The notes: generated by a model from the letters alone, not told the origin. 64,000 nucleotides of DNA from Helicobacter sp. 13S00477-4 (GCF_002272785.1 NZ_MLAS01000006.1:44840-108839), one strand, 5' to 3'. Counted from the stretch's first letter, positions 34,790 to 45,859 are shown. Translations and numbers: made by a program.

Positions 34790-34819
34790 TTGACTATAGA
34801 GATTATTTTTTTATATAAT
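34790..34819 (+). promoter_or_regulatory. Promoter of the S10 ribosomal protein operon
   Basis: TTGACT (34790-34795), an 18-bp spacer and TATAAT (34814-34819) precede rpsJ by about 64 bp, leaving a leader of roughly 55 bases. A short CTTTGCAAAG palindrome and AAAGGAA precede the ATG. No L4-type attenuator structure is obvious. Confidence 0.75.
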
Positions 34820-34882
34820 ACGCATTCCAAATTTTGGTAACCACATCTTTAATGATGAGTTCTTTGCAAAGGAAATATAATT

Positions 34883-35197
34883 ATGGAAAAAATCAGACTC
34901 AAGCTAAAGGCTTATGACCATAGGGTTTTGGATAGATCGGTTGCTTCTATTGTGGAGGCAGTAAAGAGAACTGGTTCGGATATAAAAGGTCCTATCCCAC
35001 TTCCTACAAAAAACAGGCGGTATACAGTTTTGCGTTCTCCTCATATCAATAAAGATTCTAGAGAGCAGTTTGAGATTAGGGTACATAGTAGGATTATAGA
35101 TATAATGTCTGCGACCCCTGAGACTGTGGATAGTCTTATGAAGCTTGATTTGGCTCCTGAAGTTGATGTAGAAGTGACTTCTATGGAAAATAAATAA
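34883..35197 (+). CDS. rpsJ: 30S ribosomal protein S10
   Basis: The 104-residue protein contains [52 protein letters not shown] and the TSM-containing C-terminus. S10 is in the 30S head and also acts as NusE in antitermination. First gene of the S10 operon, 16 bp before rplC. Confidence 0.98.
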   Translation: MEKIRLKLKAYDHRVLDRSVASIVEAVKRTGSDIKGPIPLPTKNRRYTVLRSPHINKDSREQFEIRVHSRIIDIMSATPETVDSLMKLDLAPEVDVEVTSMENK

Positions 35198-35213
35198 GGC
35201 ATAAGGATAAAGT

Positions 35214-35792
35214 ATGGAATTTTTAGTAGAAAAAATTGGAATGAGTAGGACAGTAGGCTCATCAAGTGTTCCTGTAACTTTGTTGAAGGTCATTAATGCT
35301 AAAGTATGCCAAATATATGAAAATGGCAAAGGTTTGGTTGCATATTCTAAAGGAAAACAAACTAATAAGAGCATAGAAGGACAACAAAAAAAATATAATT
35401 TAAGTAAAGAATTCAATCAGTTTGCCACTTTAGTTGTTGCAAATAAAGAAGTTGGTGATTTAGATTTTAATGCACTCGAAAATGCAAAAAAACTCAAAAT
35501 TAGTTTTTATACAAAAGGTCGAGGTTTTTCAGGTGCTATGAAACGTTGGAATTTTCAAGGTGGTCCTGCAGCACATGGGAGCAGGTTTCATAGAAGATTA
35601 GGTTCTATTGGTAATCGTGAGTGGCCAGGAAGAGTCCAGCCGGGTAAAAAAATGGCAGGTCATTATGGTAATGAAAAAATTACTGTTCAAAATGACATCG
35701 TTTCCTTTGATAAGCAAAGTAGTATTTTGGTTGTGAAAGGCTCTGTTGCTGGATTTAGCGGTGCTTATGGCAAGATATCAATCACAAAATAA
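35214..35792 (+). CDS. rplC: 50S ribosomal protein L3
   Basis: The 192-residue protein begins [14 protein letters not shown], slightly different from the usual MxGLIGKKVGMT, and has the hallmark [31 protein letters not shown] loop that reaches the peptidyl-transferase centre, with KKMAGHYG further on. L3 initiates 50S assembly. Second gene of the S10 operon. Confidence 0.98.
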   Translation: MEFLVEKIGMSRTVGSSSVPVTLLKVINAKVCQIYENGKGLVAYSKGKQTNKSIEGQQKKYNLSKEFNQFATLVVANKEVGDLDFNALENAKKLKISFYTKGRGFSGAMKRWNFQGGPAAHGSRFHRRLGSIGNREWPGRVQPGKKMAGHYGNEKITVQNDIVSFDKQSSILVVKGSVAGFSGAYGKISITK

Positions 35793-35804
35793 TAAGGGTT
35801 AAAA

Positions 35805-36422
35805 ATGAGTAAGGCAGTAATGTTGGACAAACAATTCAAGAAAACAAGTGAGATTGAATTGCCTGAGAGATATGAACAAATCAATGAACATAATTTGTAT
35901 CTTTATGTAAAATCTTATCTTGCATCTGTTCGTGCTAATAGTGCGGATGCGAAAAATCGTAGTCAAGTCAGCGGTGGGGGTAAAAAGCCTTGGCGACAAA
36001 AAGGTGGAGGAAGGGCTAGAGCTGGTAGTATAACCTCTCCAATTTTTGTAGGCGGTGGTGTTTCTCATGGTCCTTCAAACAATCGTAATTACAATCTCAA
36101 AATCAATAAAAAACAAAAAAGATTGGCTCTTGAGTATGCTTTAAAACAAAAGGCAGAAGAATCTAAACTTTATGTGATTGAATCAATTGGTATTGATAGC
36201 GGGAAGACAAAAGAAGCTTATGGGATTTTTAAATCTTTGAATGAAAGAAGTGTTTTATTTGTTTCTCAAATCAGCAATGAATCAACTTTTTTAGCTTTTA
36301 GAAATTTAAAAAACTGCTATTTAGTAGATGCAAATGAATTGAATGCTTATTTAGTTGCAGCTTTTAACTCTGTGGTTATAGAAAAAGCTGTTTTTGATGA
36401 GATCATTCAATCTAGAAAATAG
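35805..36422 (+). CDS. rplD: 50S ribosomal protein L4
   Basis: A 205-residue L4 with the exit-tunnel loop containing [19 protein letters not shown] and the [13 protein letters not shown] segment. In many bacteria L4 also regulates the S10 operon, but no matching leader structure is seen here. 12 bp after rplC. Confidence 0.98.
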   Translation: MSKAVMLDKQFKKTSEIELPERYEQINEHNLYLYVKSYLASVRANSADAKNRSQVSGGGKKPWRQKGGGRARAGSITSPIFVGGGVSHGPSNNRNYNLKINKKQKRLALEYALKQKAEESKLYVIESIGIDSGKTKEAYGIFKSLNERSVLFVSQISNESTFLAFRNLKNCYLVDANELNAYLVAAFNSVVIEKAVFDEIIQSRK

Positions 36423-36433
36423 GGAAGGTTAAT

Positions 36434-36715
36434 ATGGCAGATATAACTGATATTAAAACAATGCTTTATACAGAGAAATCTTTGTCTATGCAAGAAAATG
36501 GGATTATGGTCGTGCAAACTTCAAGTAGAGTGACTAAAAATCAATTGAAACAGGTTTTTAAAGAATATTTTGGTTTTACTCCATTGCGAATCAATTCATT
36601 ACGACAAGAAGGCAAAATAAAACGTTTTAAGGGTAAATTAGGGCAAAGAAATTCTTTTAAAAAATTTTATGTTAAAGTTCCAGAGAATGCGAAGATACCT
36701 TCGCTCTCTGCTTGA
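36434..36715 (+). CDS. rplW: 50S ribosomal protein L23
   Basis: The 93-residue protein has the L23 core ([35 protein letters not shown]...VNSLR-like stretch [13 protein letters not shown]). L23 lies at the tunnel exit and is the docking site for trigger factor and SRP. Fourth in the S10 operon. Confidence 0.96.
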   Translation: MADITDIKTMLYTEKSLSMQENGIMVVQTSSRVTKNQLKQVFKEYFGFTPLRINSLRQEGKIKRFKGKLGQRNSFKKFYVKVPENAKIPSLSA

Positions 36716-36725
36716 GGAGTGAATA

Positions 36726-37553
36726 ATGGCAATAAAAACTTATAAGCCCTATACGCCTAGCAGAAGATTTATGTCTGGTTTGAGTTCAAAGGATATAACA
36801 GCAAAGTCAAGTGTGAAAAAACTTCTCATTAAACTTCCTGTAACAGCAGGTAGAAACAATAATGGAAGAGTAACAAGTCGTCACAAAGAAGGCGGTGCTA
36901 AAAAGTTATATCGTGTGATTGACTTTAAAAGGAATAAATTCAATATTGAAGGTAAAATTCAGGCTATTGAATACGATCCTTATCGAAACTGCAGGATTGC
37001 ATTAGTTGTTTATCCAGATGGGGATAAAAGATATATCCTTAGACCAAGTGGTTTGAATGTTGGTGATGTGGTCATCGCTGCTGAGGCAGGTCTTGATATT
37101 AAAGTAGGTTTTGCAATGAAGCTAAAAAGTATCCCTGTTGGGACTATTGTGCATAATATTGAGATGCATCCTGGTGCTGGAGGTCAATTAGCTAGAAGTG
37201 CTGGAGCAAGTGCTCAAATAATGGGCAGGGAAGGTAAATATACTATTATGAGGATGCCAAGTGGTGAAATGAGGTATATTCTTGAAGAATGCATGGCTAC
37301 TATTGGTGTTATTGGTAATGAAGATTTTATAAATATTTCTATTGGTAAAGCAGGTAGAAATAGGCATAGAGGTATCAGACCCCAAACTAGAGGTAGTGCA
37401 ATGAATCCTGTAGATCACCCACATGGTGGAGGAGAAGGAAAAACTGGCTCTAGTGGTCATCCTGTATCTCCTTGGGGAACTCCGGCTAAAGGTTATAAAA
37501 CTAGACGCAAGAAAGCTAGTGATAGATTGATTATTTCTAGAAAGAAAAAATAA
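36726..37553 (+). CDS. rplB: 50S ribosomal protein L2
   Basis: The 275-residue protein carries [31 protein letters not shown] and the conserved [19 protein letters not shown] segment with the functionally important histidine near the peptidyl-transferase centre. Normal length for the family. Confidence 0.98.
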   Translation: MAIKTYKPYTPSRRFMSGLSSKDITAKSSVKKLLIKLPVTAGRNNNGRVTSRHKEGGAKKLYRVIDFKRNKFNIEGKIQAIEYDPYRNCRIALVVYPDGDKRYILRPSGLNVGDVVIAAEAGLDIKVGFAMKLKSIPVGTIVHNIEMHPGAGGQLARSAGASAQIMGREGKYTIMRMPSGEMRYILEECMATIGVIGNEDFINISIGKAGRNRHRGIRPQTRGSAMNPVDHPHGGGEGKTGSSGHPVSPWGTPAKGYKTRRKKASDRLIISRKKK

Positions 37554-37563
37554 GGATATAAAT

Positions 37564-37845
37564 ATGGCAAGATCAATTAAAAAAGGTCCTTTTATTGATG
37601 ATTTTTTGATGAAAAAAACAATCAAGGCTAAAGAGACAAAAGATAATAAACCCATTAAAACTTGGTCTAGAAGAAGCACAATTTTACCTGATATGATAGG
37701 TTTTACTTATAATGTTCATAATGGAAGGGTTTTTGTTCCTGTATATATTACTGAAAATCATGTTGGTTATAAATTGGGTGAGTTTGCTCCTACAAGAACT
37801 TTTAAAGGACATAAAGGTAGTGTCCAAAAAAAGATTGGTAAATAA
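37564..37845 (+). CDS. rpsS: 30S ribosomal protein S19
   Basis: The 93-residue protein begins [18 protein letters not shown] and has [47 protein letters not shown], all characteristic of S19 in the 30S head. Confidence 0.98.
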   Translation: MARSIKKGPFIDDFLMKKTIKAKETKDNKPIKTWSRRSTILPDMIGFTYNVHNGRVFVPVYITENHVGYKLGEFAPTRTFKGHKGSVQKKIGK

Positions 37846-37855
37846 AGGAGAATCA

Positions 37856-38299
37856 ATGAGTAAGGCATTGTTAAGATACATTAGACTTTCTCCAACGAAA
37901 GCCAGATTGATAGCTAGAGAAATACAAGGAATGAATGCTGAGTTGGCTATTGCAAGTTTAGAATTCACCCCAAATAAAGCTGCCCGTATTATTTCTAAAG
38001 TAGTAGCATCTGCTATTGCTAATGGTGGGTTTGAAGCACAAAATGTTTATATTACTTCTTGCAGGATTGATGCAGGACCTGTTTTGAGAAGGTTTATGCC
38101 TAGAGCTAAAGGTAGAGCAACTCCTATTAGAAAGCCAACATCTCATATTTTAGTTGAAGTTGGCGATAAACTTGTTGAAAAAGCTACTAAAAAAGCTTCT
38201 ATTCCTTTACAAGAAACTGTTAAAGAAGAGAAGACACCTAAAAAAGTTTCAAAAAAGTTAGTTCAAGGAAGTAAAAAAACAAAAGGTGAGGACAAATAA
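37856..38299 (+). CDS. rplV: 50S ribosomal protein L22
   Basis: The 147-residue protein begins [25 protein letters not shown] and has the tunnel loop [18 protein letters not shown] lysine-rich C-terminal tail of about 35 residues makes it longer than E. coli L22 (110). The start at 37856 has AAGGAG upstream; the longer frame beginning at 37712 lies inside rpsS and was rejected. Confidence 0.97.
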   Translation: MSKALLRYIRLSPTKARLIAREIQGMNAELAIASLEFTPNKAARIISKVVASAIANGGFEAQNVYITSCRIDAGPVLRRFMPRAKGRATPIRKPTSHILVEVGDKLVEKATKKASIPLQETVKEEKTPKKVSKKLVQGSKKTKGEDK

Positions 38300-38301
38300 T
38301 T

Positions 38302-39009
38302 ATGGGACAAAAAGTCAATCCAATAGGTTTAAGACTGGGGATTAATAGAAATTGGACTTCAAGGTGGTTTCCAAATATTCAAAATACACCGTTAAATATT
38401 GCCGAAGATTTTAAAATCAGGAAATTTCTAAAAAAAGAACTTTATTATGCTGGAGTTAGTGAGATTATTATTGAAAGGGCTGCTAAAAAACTTCGCGTGA
38501 CAGTTGTAGCTGCTCGACCTGGTTTGATAATAGGTAAAAAAGGTGCTGATATTGAAAAAGTAAAATTGTCTTTGAGGACATTAGTTCAAAAAGATATTTC
38601 TATAAATATTAAAGAAGTAAAACGACCTCAAGCAAATGCACAATTGGCAGCTGAAAATGTTGCTACACAGTTAGAAAAAAGGGTAGCCTTCAGGAGAGCT
38701 ATGAAGAAAGTTATGCAGACAGCTATAAAGTCTGGTGCTAGGGGTATTAAAATAAAAGTATCTGGAAGGTTAGCAGGTGCAGAGATGGCTAGAACTGAAT
38801 GGTATATGGAAGGAAGAGTTCCATTACATACACTTCGAGCAAAAATTGATTATGGTTTTGCAGAAGCGATGACTACTTATGGCATTATTGGTGTTAAAGT
38901 TTGGATTTTTAAAGGTGAAGTTTTGCAAAAAGGCATACAACCTGAAAAAAAAGAAGATGAAAGAGATAGTAGAGATACTAAAACTAAATCTAGAAGAGGG
39001 AGACAATAA
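38302..39009 (+). CDS. rpsC: 30S ribosomal protein S3
   Basis: The 235-residue S3 has the N-terminal [16 protein letters not shown], the KH motif [19 protein letters not shown] and the [24 protein letters not shown] helix, then a basic tail. It forms part of the mRNA entry channel. Two bases separate it from rplV. Confidence 0.98.
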   Translation: MGQKVNPIGLRLGINRNWTSRWFPNIQNTPLNIAEDFKIRKFLKKELYYAGVSEIIIERAAKKLRVTVVAARPGLIIGKKGADIEKVKLSLRTLVQKDISINIKEVKRPQANAQLAAENVATQLEKRVAFRRAMKKVMQTAIKSGARGIKIKVSGRLAGAEMARTEWYMEGRVPLHTLRAKIDYGFAEAMTTYGIIGVKVWIFKGEVLQKGIQPEKKEDERDSRDTKTKSRRGRQ

Positions 39010-39011
39010 CA

Positions 39012-39437
39012 ATGTTGATGCCCAAAAAAACAAAATATAGAAAACAAATGAAGGGTAGAAATAGAGGGAAATCTTTTAGAGGAGCTTCTTTGGCTTTTGG
39101 TGATATTGCTATTAAAGCATTAGAGCATGGCAGGATTGATTCCAGACAGATTGAGTCTGCAAGGATTGCAATGACTAGGCACATCAAAAGAGCTGGTAAG
39201 GTTTGGATAAGGGTTTTTCCTGATAAGCCTTTAACTGCTAAACCTCTTGAGACAAGGATGGGTAAAGGTAAAGGTTCTGTAGAAAAATGGGTAATGAATA
39301 TCAAGCCTGGAAGGATCATTTATGAAATGACAGGTATTGATGAAACTACTGCTAGAGAAGCTTTGGCTTTAGCTCAGAGTAAACTGTCTTTTAAGACAAA
39401 AATCATAACTAGCGAGAGTGAAAATGAAATTTATTGA
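39012..39437 (+). CDS. rplP: 50S ribosomal protein L16
   Basis: The 141-residue protein begins [19 protein letters not shown] and includes [31 protein letters not shown], diagnostic for L16 at the A-site side of the 50S. Its last 14 bases overlap rpmC. Confidence 0.98.
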   Translation: MLMPKKTKYRKQMKGRNRGKSFRGASLAFGDIAIKALEHGRIDSRQIESARIAMTRHIKRAGKVWIRVFPDKPLTAKPLETRMGKGKGSVEKWVMNIKPGRIIYEMTGIDETTAREALALAQSKLSFKTKIITSESENEIY

Positions 39438-39612
39438 ATTGAAAGATAAAGAAATCAGTGAGTTGCAAAAAATGTTAATTGAAAAAAAGTCTGAACTTTT
39501 TGAATTGAGATTGAAGCTTAAAACAATGCAATTAAATAATCCTAGTCAAATTGCAATAATCAGAAAAGATATTGCACGAATAAATACTGCAATATCTGCA
39601 AAGAAGGATTGA
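39424..39612 (+). CDS. rpmC: 50S ribosomal protein L29
   Basis: A 62-residue helical protein ([18 protein letters not shown]...[24 protein letters not shown]) matching L29, which contacts L23 at the tunnel exit. The ATG at 39424 lies within rplP, giving a 14-bp overlap. Confidence 0.96.
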   Translation: MKFIELKDKEISELQKMLIEKKSELFELRLKLKTMQLNNPSQIAIIRKDIARINTAISAKKD

Positions 39613-39614
39613 AA

Positions 39615-39875
39615 ATGAATGAGAAACAATCACATAAAAGAATAATTCAAGGTAAGGTTGTCAGTAAAGCTGGTGATAAAAGTGTTGTCATTTTAGTAGA
39701 AAGAAAGGTTGTCCATCCAAAATATAGGAAGATCGTAAAGAGGTTTAAAAAATATACAATACACGATCAGGACAATGCGCTAAAAGTTGGTGATATTGTC
39801 ACTGCTATTGAATGCAAACCTATTTCTAAAGCTAAAGCCTTTAATTTAAAAGAAATTATTTTAGTAGGGGTGTAA
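39615..39875 (+). CDS. rpsQ: 30S ribosomal protein S17
   Basis: An 86-residue S17 with the OB-fold pattern [38 protein letters not shown]. The ATG at 39615 follows AAGGA and is 2 bp after the rpmC stop; an in-frame TTG two codons upstream was rejected. Confidence 0.97.
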   Translation: MNEKQSHKRIIQGKVVSKAGDKSVVILVERKVVHPKYRKIVKRFKKYTIHDQDNALKVGDIVTAIECKPISKAKAFNLKEIILVGV

Positions 39876-39876
39876 T

Positions 39877-40245
39877 ATGATACAAAGCTTTACAAGATTA
39901 GCGGTTGCTGACAATAGTGGTGCAAAAGAAATTATGTGCATTAAAGTACTTGGTGGTAGTCATAGGAGATATGCAACTGTAGGGGATGTTATAGTTGCAT
40001 CTGTAAAAAAAGCTATCCCAAATGGAAAGGTAAAAAAAGGACAAGTTATAAAAGCTGTTATTGTTAGGACAAAGAAAGAAATTCAAAGAGAAAATGGTTC
40101 TCTGGTTCGTTTTGATGATAATGCAGCTGTCATTTTGGATTCCAAGAAAGAACCTATAGGGACAAGGATTTTTGGACCAGTCAGTAGAGAAGTGCGATAT
40201 GCAAATTTTATGAAAATAGTATCGTTAGCTCCGGAGGTGTTATAG
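39877..40245 (+). CDS. rplN: 50S ribosomal protein L14
   Basis: A 122-residue protein beginning [33 protein letters not shown] and ending in [10 protein letters not shown], typical of L14. One base separates it from rpsQ, and its TAG overlaps the GTG of rplX. First gene of the spc-type group. Confidence 0.98.
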   Translation: MIQSFTRLAVADNSGAKEIMCIKVLGGSHRRYATVGDVIVASVKKAIPNGKVKKGQVIKAVIVRTKKEIQRENGSLVRFDDNAAVILDSKKEPIGTRIFGPVSREVRYANFMKIVSLAPEVL

Positions 40246-40478
40246 TGATAAAATTTAAGATAAAAAAAGATGATATGGTCAAAGTCATTGCTGGTGATGA
40301 CAAAGGGAAAGTTGGTAAAGTGCTTGCAGTGTTACCAAAATCTGCCCAAGTTATAGTTGAGGGTTGTAAGTTCGCAAAGAAAAGTATTAAGCCAAAAGAT
40401 AATGAAACCAAAGGTGGTTTTGTCAATAAGGAGATGCCAATGAGTATTTCTAACGTTACGAAAGCCGAGGAAAAATAA
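40245..40478 (+). CDS. rplX: 50S ribosomal protein L24
   Basis: A 77-residue L24 ([36 protein letters not shown]) containing the KOW motif. It is shorter than E. coli L24 (about 104). The start is GTG, overlapping the rplN stop by one base and preceded by GGAGG. Confidence 0.95.
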   Translation: MIKFKIKKDDMVKVIAGDDKGKVGKVLAVLPKSAQVIVEGCKFAKKSIKPKDNETKGGFVNKEMPMSISNVTKAEEK

Positions 40479-40480
40479 TT

Positions 40481-41026
40481 ATGTTTGGTTTGAGAAAACT
40501 TTATCAAGAGGAAATTAAAGGAAAGCTATCTTCAGAGCTTGATATCAAAAATCCAATGTTGTTACCGAAATTGGAAAAAATTATTATTAGTGTTGGTGCT
40601 GGAGATCATGCAAAAGATGCCAAGATTATGCAAAATATTGCAGATACTATTTCATTGATTGCTGGACAAAAAGCCGTTATTACATTGGCAAAAAAGTCTG
40701 TTGCTGGATTTAAAATGAGAGAGGGGATGCCAATGGGAGTAAAAGTTACTCTCAGAGGGAAACAAATGTATAATTTTTTAGAAAAACTCATCGTTATTTC
40801 TTTGCCTAGAGTAAAAGACTTTAGGGGTGTTTCAAGAAATGGTTTTGATGGCAGGGGGAACTATAGTTTTGGTTTGAATGAACAACTGATGTTCCCTGAA
40901 GTTGTTTATGATGATATTATGGTAACACATGGGATGAATATCACAATGGTTACTTCTACAGACAATGATAAAGAGGCATTCAAGTTGCTTGAATTACTTG
41001 GTATGCCATTTGCAAAAGGAAAATAA
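40481..41026 (+). CDS. rplE: 50S ribosomal protein L5
   Basis: A 181-residue L5, recognised by [53 protein letters not shown] and the [25 protein letters not shown] segment. It binds 5S rRNA in the central protuberance. Confidence 0.98.
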   Translation: MFGLRKLYQEEIKGKLSSELDIKNPMLLPKLEKIIISVGAGDHAKDAKIMQNIADTISLIAGQKAVITLAKKSVAGFKMREGMPMGVKVTLRGKQMYNFLEKLIVISLPRVKDFRGVSRNGFDGRGNYSFGLNEQLMFPEVVYDDIMVTHGMNITMVTSTDNDKEAFKLLELLGMPFAKGK

Positions 41027-41028
41027 AA

Positions 41029-41214
41029 ATGGCAAAAAAATCAATGATTGCTAAGGCAAAAAGAAAAGTAAAATTCAGTGCAAGAAAATATACTCGATGT
41101 CAGGTATGTGGAAGACCTCATTCTGTTTACAGAGATTTTGGACTTTGCAGGGTGTGCTTAAGAAAAATGGGTAATGAAGGGCTGATACCTGGATTACGAA
41201 AAGCTAGTTGGTAA
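41029..41214 (+). CDS. rpsZ: 30S ribosomal protein S14 type Z
   Basis: A 61-residue zinc-binding S14 with two CxxC pairs (CQVCGRPH and CRVCLRK). This is the short C+ type rather than the 101-residue cysteine-free form, so no zinc-independent swap is seen here. Confidence 0.97.
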   Translation: MAKKSMIAKAKRKVKFSARKYTRCQVCGRPHSVYRDFGLCRVCLRKMGNEGLIPGLRKASW

Positions 41215-41223
41215 GGAAGAAAA

Positions 41224-41619
41224 ATGGTAAATGATATAATTGCAGATTCATTAACTCGATTGAGGAATGCTTCAATGAGAAGATTAGAGGTTACTAACCT
41301 TTATTATGCCAAGATTATTGTTTCTATTCTTGAGGTGTTTAAAACAAAGGGTTTTGTAAAAGATTATAATGTGAATAATAAAGATGGCAAACAATCTATT
41401 TCAGTTCAACTAGCTTATGATGAGAGGGGTTACCCTTTGATCAATGAACTTAAAAGGATTAGTAAGCCTGGCAGAAGAGTTTATAAGGGTCATAGCGAAT
41501 TAAAGAGATTTAAAAATGGATATGGCACGATTGTTGTCAGCACAAGCAAAGGTGTAATTGCCAATGAAGAAGCCTATAGGCAAAATGTTGGCGGTGAAGC
41601 ACTTTGTAGCATATGGTAG
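41224..41619 (+). CDS. rpsH: 30S ribosomal protein S8
   Basis: A 131-residue S8: [20 protein letters not shown] at the N-terminus and [31 protein letters not shown] at the C-terminus. It binds the central domain of 16S rRNA and in E. coli represses the spc operon. Confidence 0.98.
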   Translation: MVNDIIADSLTRLRNASMRRLEVTNLYYAKIIVSILEVFKTKGFVKDYNVNNKDGKQSISVQLAYDERGYPLINELKRISKPGRRVYKGHSELKRFKNGYGTIVVSTSKGVIANEEAYRQNVGGEALCSIW

Positions 41620-41629
41620 GAGAAAATTT

Positions 41630-42166
41630 ATGTCAAGAGTTGGAAAAAGACCTATTAGCATTCCAAATACAGTTGAAACTGTTGTGCAAGGAAGCAAAAT
41701 TGTGTTTAAAAATGGCAAAAATACTAAGGAGCTTGAGACTTATGGAAGAGTCCAAATAGATTTGAATGCTAACGAATTGAGTTTTAAATCAATAGATAAT
41801 GACCCACAATCTCGAGCATATTGGGGTACTTATAGAGCCTTAGCAAATAATATAGTTATTGGAATGTCTACAGGTTTTACTAAAATATTGGAAATCAATG
41901 GCGTTGGATATAAAGCAGCTGTTGCAGGTAAGATTTTAGAATTAGCATTAGGTTTTAGCCATCCAATAAAATATCCAATACCTGAAGGTATTGAAATTAG
42001 TGTGGATAAGAATACTATTACCATTAAGGGTAGTGATAAGCAACAAATTGGTCAAATTGCTGCTGAAATCAGAGAGTTTAGACCACCGGAGCCTTATAAA
42101 GGTAAAGGCATTAAGTATAGTGATGAAATCATTATGCGTAAAGCTGGTAAAACTGCTAAGAAATAA
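41630..42166 (+). CDS. rplF: 50S ribosomal protein L6
   Basis: A 178-residue L6 starting [16 protein letters not shown] and containing ADI-like [31 protein letters not shown] at the C-terminus. The start at 41630 is taken from the family N-terminus; a longer frame from 41558 lies within rpsH and was rejected. Confidence 0.97.
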   Translation: MSRVGKRPISIPNTVETVVQGSKIVFKNGKNTKELETYGRVQIDLNANELSFKSIDNDPQSRAYWGTYRALANNIVIGMSTGFTKILEINGVGYKAAVAGKILELALGFSHPIKYPIPEGIEISVDKNTITIKGSDKQQIGQIAAEIREFRPPEPYKGKGIKYSDEIIMRKAGKTAKK

Positions 42167-42180
42167 TACAAGGGTAAGAA

Positions 42181-42537
42181 ATGACAAATAAAATATTAGA
42201 AAGAAAAAAAACGCTTAGGAATAAGAGGAAACTTAGAGTTAAGGGAAAAATATTTGGGACAGCTTTAAAACCAAGGATTAGCATTTTTAGATCTAATAAA
42301 TATTTGTATGCCCAAGCAATTGATGATGTTGCTCATAAAACGCTTGTTTGTATTGATGGTAAAAAAATAAATATGGGGAATAACAAAGAAGATGCAAAGA
42401 ATATTGCAAAAGTTTTTGCTCAGAATCTAAAACAAGCTGGCATTAACGAAGCTATTTATGATAGGAATGGTTATTTATATCATGGAGTGGTTGCAGCTTT
42501 TGCAGAATCTCTAAGAGAAAATGGCATAGCCCTTTAA
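42181..42537 (+). CDS. rplR: 50S ribosomal protein L18
   Basis: A 118-residue L18 with [37 protein letters not shown] and the [14 protein letters not shown] [23 protein letters not shown]. It binds 5S rRNA with L5. Confidence 0.97.
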   Translation: MTNKILERKKTLRNKRKLRVKGKIFGTALKPRISIFRSNKYLYAQAIDDVAHKTLVCIDGKKINMGNNKEDAKNIAKVFAQNLKQAGINEAIYDRNGYLYHGVVAAFAESLRENGIAL

Positions 42538-42546
42538 AGGAAAAGT

Positions 42547-42987
42547 ATGGAAATCAATAGAGAAGAATTCAGTGAAGTTGTCGTAAACATTGGTAGGGTT
42601 ACAAAAGTTGTAAAAGGCGGTAGGAGATTCCGATTTAATGCCCTTGTAGTTGTTGGGAATAAAAATGGTCTTGTTGGCTTTGGATTGGGTAAGGCAAAGG
42701 AAGTGCCTGATGCTATTAAGAAGGCAGTTGATGATGCGTTTAAAAATATCATTCAAGTCAATATAAAAGGCACTACAATTCCCCATGATATTGAGCATAA
42801 ATACAATGCTAGTAAGATTTTATTAAAACCTGCTAGCGAAGGAACTGGTGTTATTGCTGGTGGATCTGCTCGACCAGTAATTGAGCTTGCAGGTATCAAA
42901 GATATTTTGACAAAGTCTTTAGGTTCAAATAATCCTTATAATGTTGTGAGAGCGACTATTGACGCACTTGCTAGAATTAAGGCATAA
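42547..42987 (+). CDS. rpsE: 30S ribosomal protein S5
   Basis: A 146-residue S5: [32 protein letters not shown] with the double-stranded RNA-binding motif, and [39 protein letters not shown]. Part of the decoding-fidelity region. Confidence 0.98.
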   Translation: MEINREEFSEVVVNIGRVTKVVKGGRRFRFNALVVVGNKNGLVGFGLGKAKEVPDAIKKAVDDAFKNIIQVNIKGTTIPHDIEHKYNASKILLKPASEGTGVIAGGSARPVIELAGIKDILTKSLGSNNPYNVVRATIDALARIKA

Positions 42988-42996
42988 GGAGTTTTT

Positions 42997-43398
42997 ATGG
43001 CATTAGAAAAGTTAAAACCAGCACATGGAAGTGTTAGAGATATTAAACGAGTAGGTAGAGGTCAAGGTAGTGGTATGGGAAAAACCTCTACAAGGGGTGG
43101 TAAAGGACAGACTGCTAGGAGTGGATATAAGGCAAAAAGAGGATTTGAAGGAGGTCAACAACCTCTCCAAAGAAGGTTGCCAAAAATTGGTTTTAAGGCT
43201 AAAGTACAAAAACCTTATGTTATTAATTTGGATAAAATTAAAACTATAGCTACATTATCAGAAATTACTTTTGAAGCCATTAGGGCAGTACATAAATTTC
43301 CAAATTATATAGAAAAAATTAAAATTATAGGAAGTGATGCATATACCTTGATTTCAAAAATTAAAGATAATAGAATCAGGACTAGTAGGCAAAAATAA
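42997..43398 (+). CDS. rplO: 50S ribosomal protein L15
   Basis: A 133-residue L15 with [26 protein letters not shown] and [18 protein letters not shown]. Its TAA overlaps the ATG of secY (TAATG), coupling the two. Confidence 0.97.
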   Translation: MALEKLKPAHGSVRDIKRVGRGQGSGMGKTSTRGGKGQTARSGYKAKRGFEGGQQPLQRRLPKIGFKAKVQKPYVINLDKIKTIATLSEITFEAIRAVHKFPNYIEKIKIIGSDAYTLISKIKDNRIRTSRQK

Positions 43399-44657
43399 TG
43401 AACAAAGTAATTGTTGGTAAAATTTTAATCACTCTAGCATTTTTATTTTTGTATAGAATCTTAGCGTATATTCCTATACCTGGAGTAGATCTTGCTGCTA
43501 TCAAAGCGTTTTTTGATAATAATACAGGCAATGCACTTGGTTTATTTAATATGTTTAGTGGTGATGCTGTTTCTCGTTTGAGTATTATTTCTCTTGGTGT
43601 TATGCCTTATATAACTGCCTCTATTGTAATGGAACTGCTTGCAGCTACATTTCCCAATCTTGCCAAGATGAAAAAAGAACGAGATGGGATGCAAAAATAT
43701 ATGCAAATTGTCCGTTATGCCACAATTTTTATTACTATTATACAGGCAGTGAGTGTATCTTTTGGTCTTAGGAGTATTGGTAGTGGTTCTAATGGTGCTA
43801 TTATGATTGACATGCAAACTTTTTTGATAATCGCCACTTTTTCAATGCTTACAGGAACGATGCTTTTAATGTGGATTGGAGAGCAGATTACTCAAAGAGG
43901 CGTTGGTAATGGAATTAGTTTGATTATTTTTGCGGGTATTGTATCGGGCATACCTTCTGCTATTGCTGGAACATTTAATCTTGCAAATACTGGAGTGATT
44001 AATTTTTTAGTTTTGATTGGGATATTCATCATCATTTTAGCAACTGTTTTTGTTATTATTTATGTTGAATTAGCAGAAAGAAGAGTTCCAGTTTCTTATG
44101 CAAGAAAAGTGATTATGCAAAATCAAAATAAGAGGATTATGAACTATATCCCTATAAAATTAAATTTAAGTGGTGTTATACCACCTATATTTGCTTCTGC
44201 TTTGCTTGTATTTCCATCTACCATATTGCAGGCTTCATCTAATAAAACCATTCAAGCTATAGCAGATTTTTTGAGTCCTCATGGTTATGCTTATAATGTT
44301 TTGATGTTTTTATTGGTTATATTTTTTGCTTATTTTTATTCTTCTATTGTTTTTAATTCAAAAGATATTGCTGATAATCTAAAACGTCAAGGTGGTTATA
44401 TACCTGGTATGAGACCTGGTGAAGGTACTTCATCATTTTTGAATTCTGTTGCAAGTAATTTAACTTTTTGGGGTTCTTTATATTTGGCATTGATTTCAAC
44501 ATTACCTTGGATTTTGGTAAAAGGAATGGGGGTTCCATTTTATTTTGGTGGAACAGCTGTTTTGATTGTAGTGCAGGTTGCTATTGATACGATGAGAAAA
44601 ATAGAAGCTCAGATATACATGAATAAGTATAAAACATTAAGTGCAGTAGGTTTTTAG
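43398..44657 (+). CDS. secY: Protein translocase subunit SecY
   Basis: The 419-residue inner-membrane channel protein has about ten hydrophobic helices, the plug region GVDLAAIKAFFDNN, SLGVMPYITASIVMELL, and the conserved cytoplasmic loops RRVPVSYARKV and NLKRQGGYIPGMRPGEGT. It forms the SecYEG translocon. Its stop overlaps the GTG of map. Confidence 0.98.
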   Translation: MNKVIVGKILITLAFLFLYRILAYIPIPGVDLAAIKAFFDNNTGNALGLFNMFSGDAVSRLSIISLGVMPYITASIVMELLAATFPNLAKMKKERDGMQKYMQIVRYATIFITIIQAVSVSFGLRSIGSGSNGAIMIDMQTFLIIATFSMLTGTMLLMWIGEQITQRGVGNGISLIIFAGIVSGIPSAIAGTFNLANTGVINFLVLIGIFIIILATVFVIIYVELAERRVPVSYARKVIMQNQNKRIMNYIPIKLNLSGVIPPIFASALLVFPSTILQASSNKTIQAIADFLSPHGYAYNVLMFLLVIFFAYFYSSIVFNSKDIADNLKRQGGYIPGMRPGEGTSSFLNSVASNLTFWGSLYLALISTLPWILVKGMGVPFYFGGTAVLIVVQVAIDTMRKIEAQIYMNKYKTLSAVGF

Positions 44658-45415
44658 TGGCTATTATTATCAAAAATCAAAAAGAAATTGATTCATTAAG
44701 AAAACCTAATCATATCGTTGCTCAGGCATTAGAATTATTAAAAAAAAGTGCAAAGGAAGGAATGAGTCTTTTGCAATTAGATACTATTGCAGAAAATTTT
44801 ATCAGACAAAATGGTGGAAGACCCGCATTTAAAGGTTTATATGGTTTTCCAAATTCTGTTTGTATTTCTGTAAATAATGTAATCATTCATGGTATTCCTG
44901 ATGGATATACATTAAAATCTGGAGATGTCGTAGGTTTTGATGTTGGTGTTGAGTTAGATGGTTGGTATGGCGATGGTGCTATTACTGTAGGTATTGGAAA
45001 TATTTCTCAAAAAGACAAAGAACTAATATCTTGTGCCAAAGATACTTTGTATGAAACTATTGATTGGATTCAGGTAGGTTTTGGATTCAGAGAGTTGAGT
45101 GCATTTATTGAAAAATGTATTTTAAAGAGAGGTTTTGTCCCTTTGGTAGGTTTTTGTGGTCATGGTATTGGTAGAAAGCCACATGAAGAGCCTGAAATTC
45201 CAAATTATTCAGAAGGATTATCTATTTCTTCAGGTCCAAAAATTAAAGAAGGCATGGTTTTTTGTATTGAGCCTATGATTTGTCAACTAAATGGACAACC
45301 CAAGATACTTTCAGATAAATGGAGTGTTGCTTCTATCGATGGTCTTAATGGTAGTCATTATGAGCATACTATTGCGATAGTAAATGGAAAATCTGAGATT
45401 CTTACGGAGATATAG
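44657..45415 (+). CDS. map: Type I methionine aminopeptidase
   Basis: The 252-residue enzyme removes N-terminal methionine. Metal ligands are visible in [18 protein letters not shown] (two Asp), [18 protein letters not shown] (His), MVFCIEPMI (Glu) and HYEHTIAI (Glu region). The start is GTG overlapping the secY stop, with AGTAGG upstream. The secY-map-infA order is common in bacteria. Confidence 0.96.
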   Translation: MAIIIKNQKEIDSLRKPNHIVAQALELLKKSAKEGMSLLQLDTIAENFIRQNGGRPAFKGLYGFPNSVCISVNNVIIHGIPDGYTLKSGDVVGFDVGVELDGWYGDGAITVGIGNISQKDKELISCAKDTLYETIDWIQVGFGFRELSAFIEKCILKRGFVPLVGFCGHGIGRKPHEEPEIPNYSEGLSISSGPKIKEGMVFCIEPMICQLNGQPKILSDKWSVASIDGLNGSHYEHTIAIVNGKSEILTEI

Positions 45416-45417
45416 AA

Positions 45418-45636
45418 ATGGCAAAAGATGATATTATAGAAGTAGATGGGAAAGTTATTGAAGCATTACCTAATGCTACTTTTAAAGTAGAGTTGGAAAA
45501 TAAGCATGTTGTATTGTGCCATATAGCTGGCAAAATGCGTATGCATTATATCAAGATATTGCCAGGAGATAAAGTAAAAATTGAGCTTACTCCTTATAGT
45601 CTTGATAAGGGCAGGATTACATTTAGGTATAAATAA
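45418..45636 (+). CDS. infA: Translation initiation factor IF-1
   Basis: A 72-residue OB-fold protein beginning [30 protein letters not shown] and containing [38 protein letters not shown]. Two bases after map. It occupies the A site during initiation. Confidence 0.98.
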   Translation: MAKDDIIEVDGKVIEALPNATFKVELENKHVVLCHIAGKMRMHYIKILPGDKVKIELTPYSLDKGRITFRYK

Positions 45637-45745
45637 AAACTAAGAAGCTTTTAAACTTTATTTTATTATAATAATAGCTTTTTAGTCTTTAAAAAATAGA
45701 CTTGAATTTTTTGATTATGCTTTTTATAGATTTGAAGGAGAAGAA
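45637..45745 (+). promoter_or_regulatory. Gap between infA and rpmJ with a candidate internal promoter
   Basis: This 109-bp AT-rich region is the longest break inside the ribosomal block. TATAAT at 45667-45672 is a possible -10 element for rpmJ and the alpha-operon genes; no convincing -35 is seen. A weak AGTCT/AGACT hairpin followed by T-rich sequence lies downstream. Whether transcription restarts here is not known. Confidence 0.4.
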
Positions 45746-45859
45746 ATGAAAGTTCGACCATCGGTCAAAAAAATGTGTGATAAATGTAAAGTTATCAAAA
45801 GAAAAGGTGTTGTTCGAGTAATTTGTTCAACTCCAAAACATAAACAAAGACAAGGATAA
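45746..45859 (+). CDS. rpmJ: 50S ribosomal protein L36
   Basis: The 37-residue protein ([20 protein letters not shown], then [17 protein letters not shown]) has the zinc-binding C-x2-C...C...H set of L36 and is the C+ form. GAAGGAG precedes the ATG. It lies 3 bp before rpsM. Confidence 0.97.
   Translation: MKVRPSVKKMCDKCKVIKRKGVVRVICSTPKHKQRQG

Noticed and set aside
34904..35416. 170-codon antisense frame across rpsJ and rplC
   Set aside because: A shadow of conserved genes with no Shine-Dalgarno or family similarity.
37188..37679. 163-codon antisense frame across rplB and rpsS
   Set aside because: Two confirmed ribosomal protein genes occupy the other strand.
45702..45730. TTGAAT-N17-TATAGA upstream of rpmJ
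   Set aside because: The resulting start point would fall at the Shine-Dalgarno of rpmJ, leaving no usable leader.
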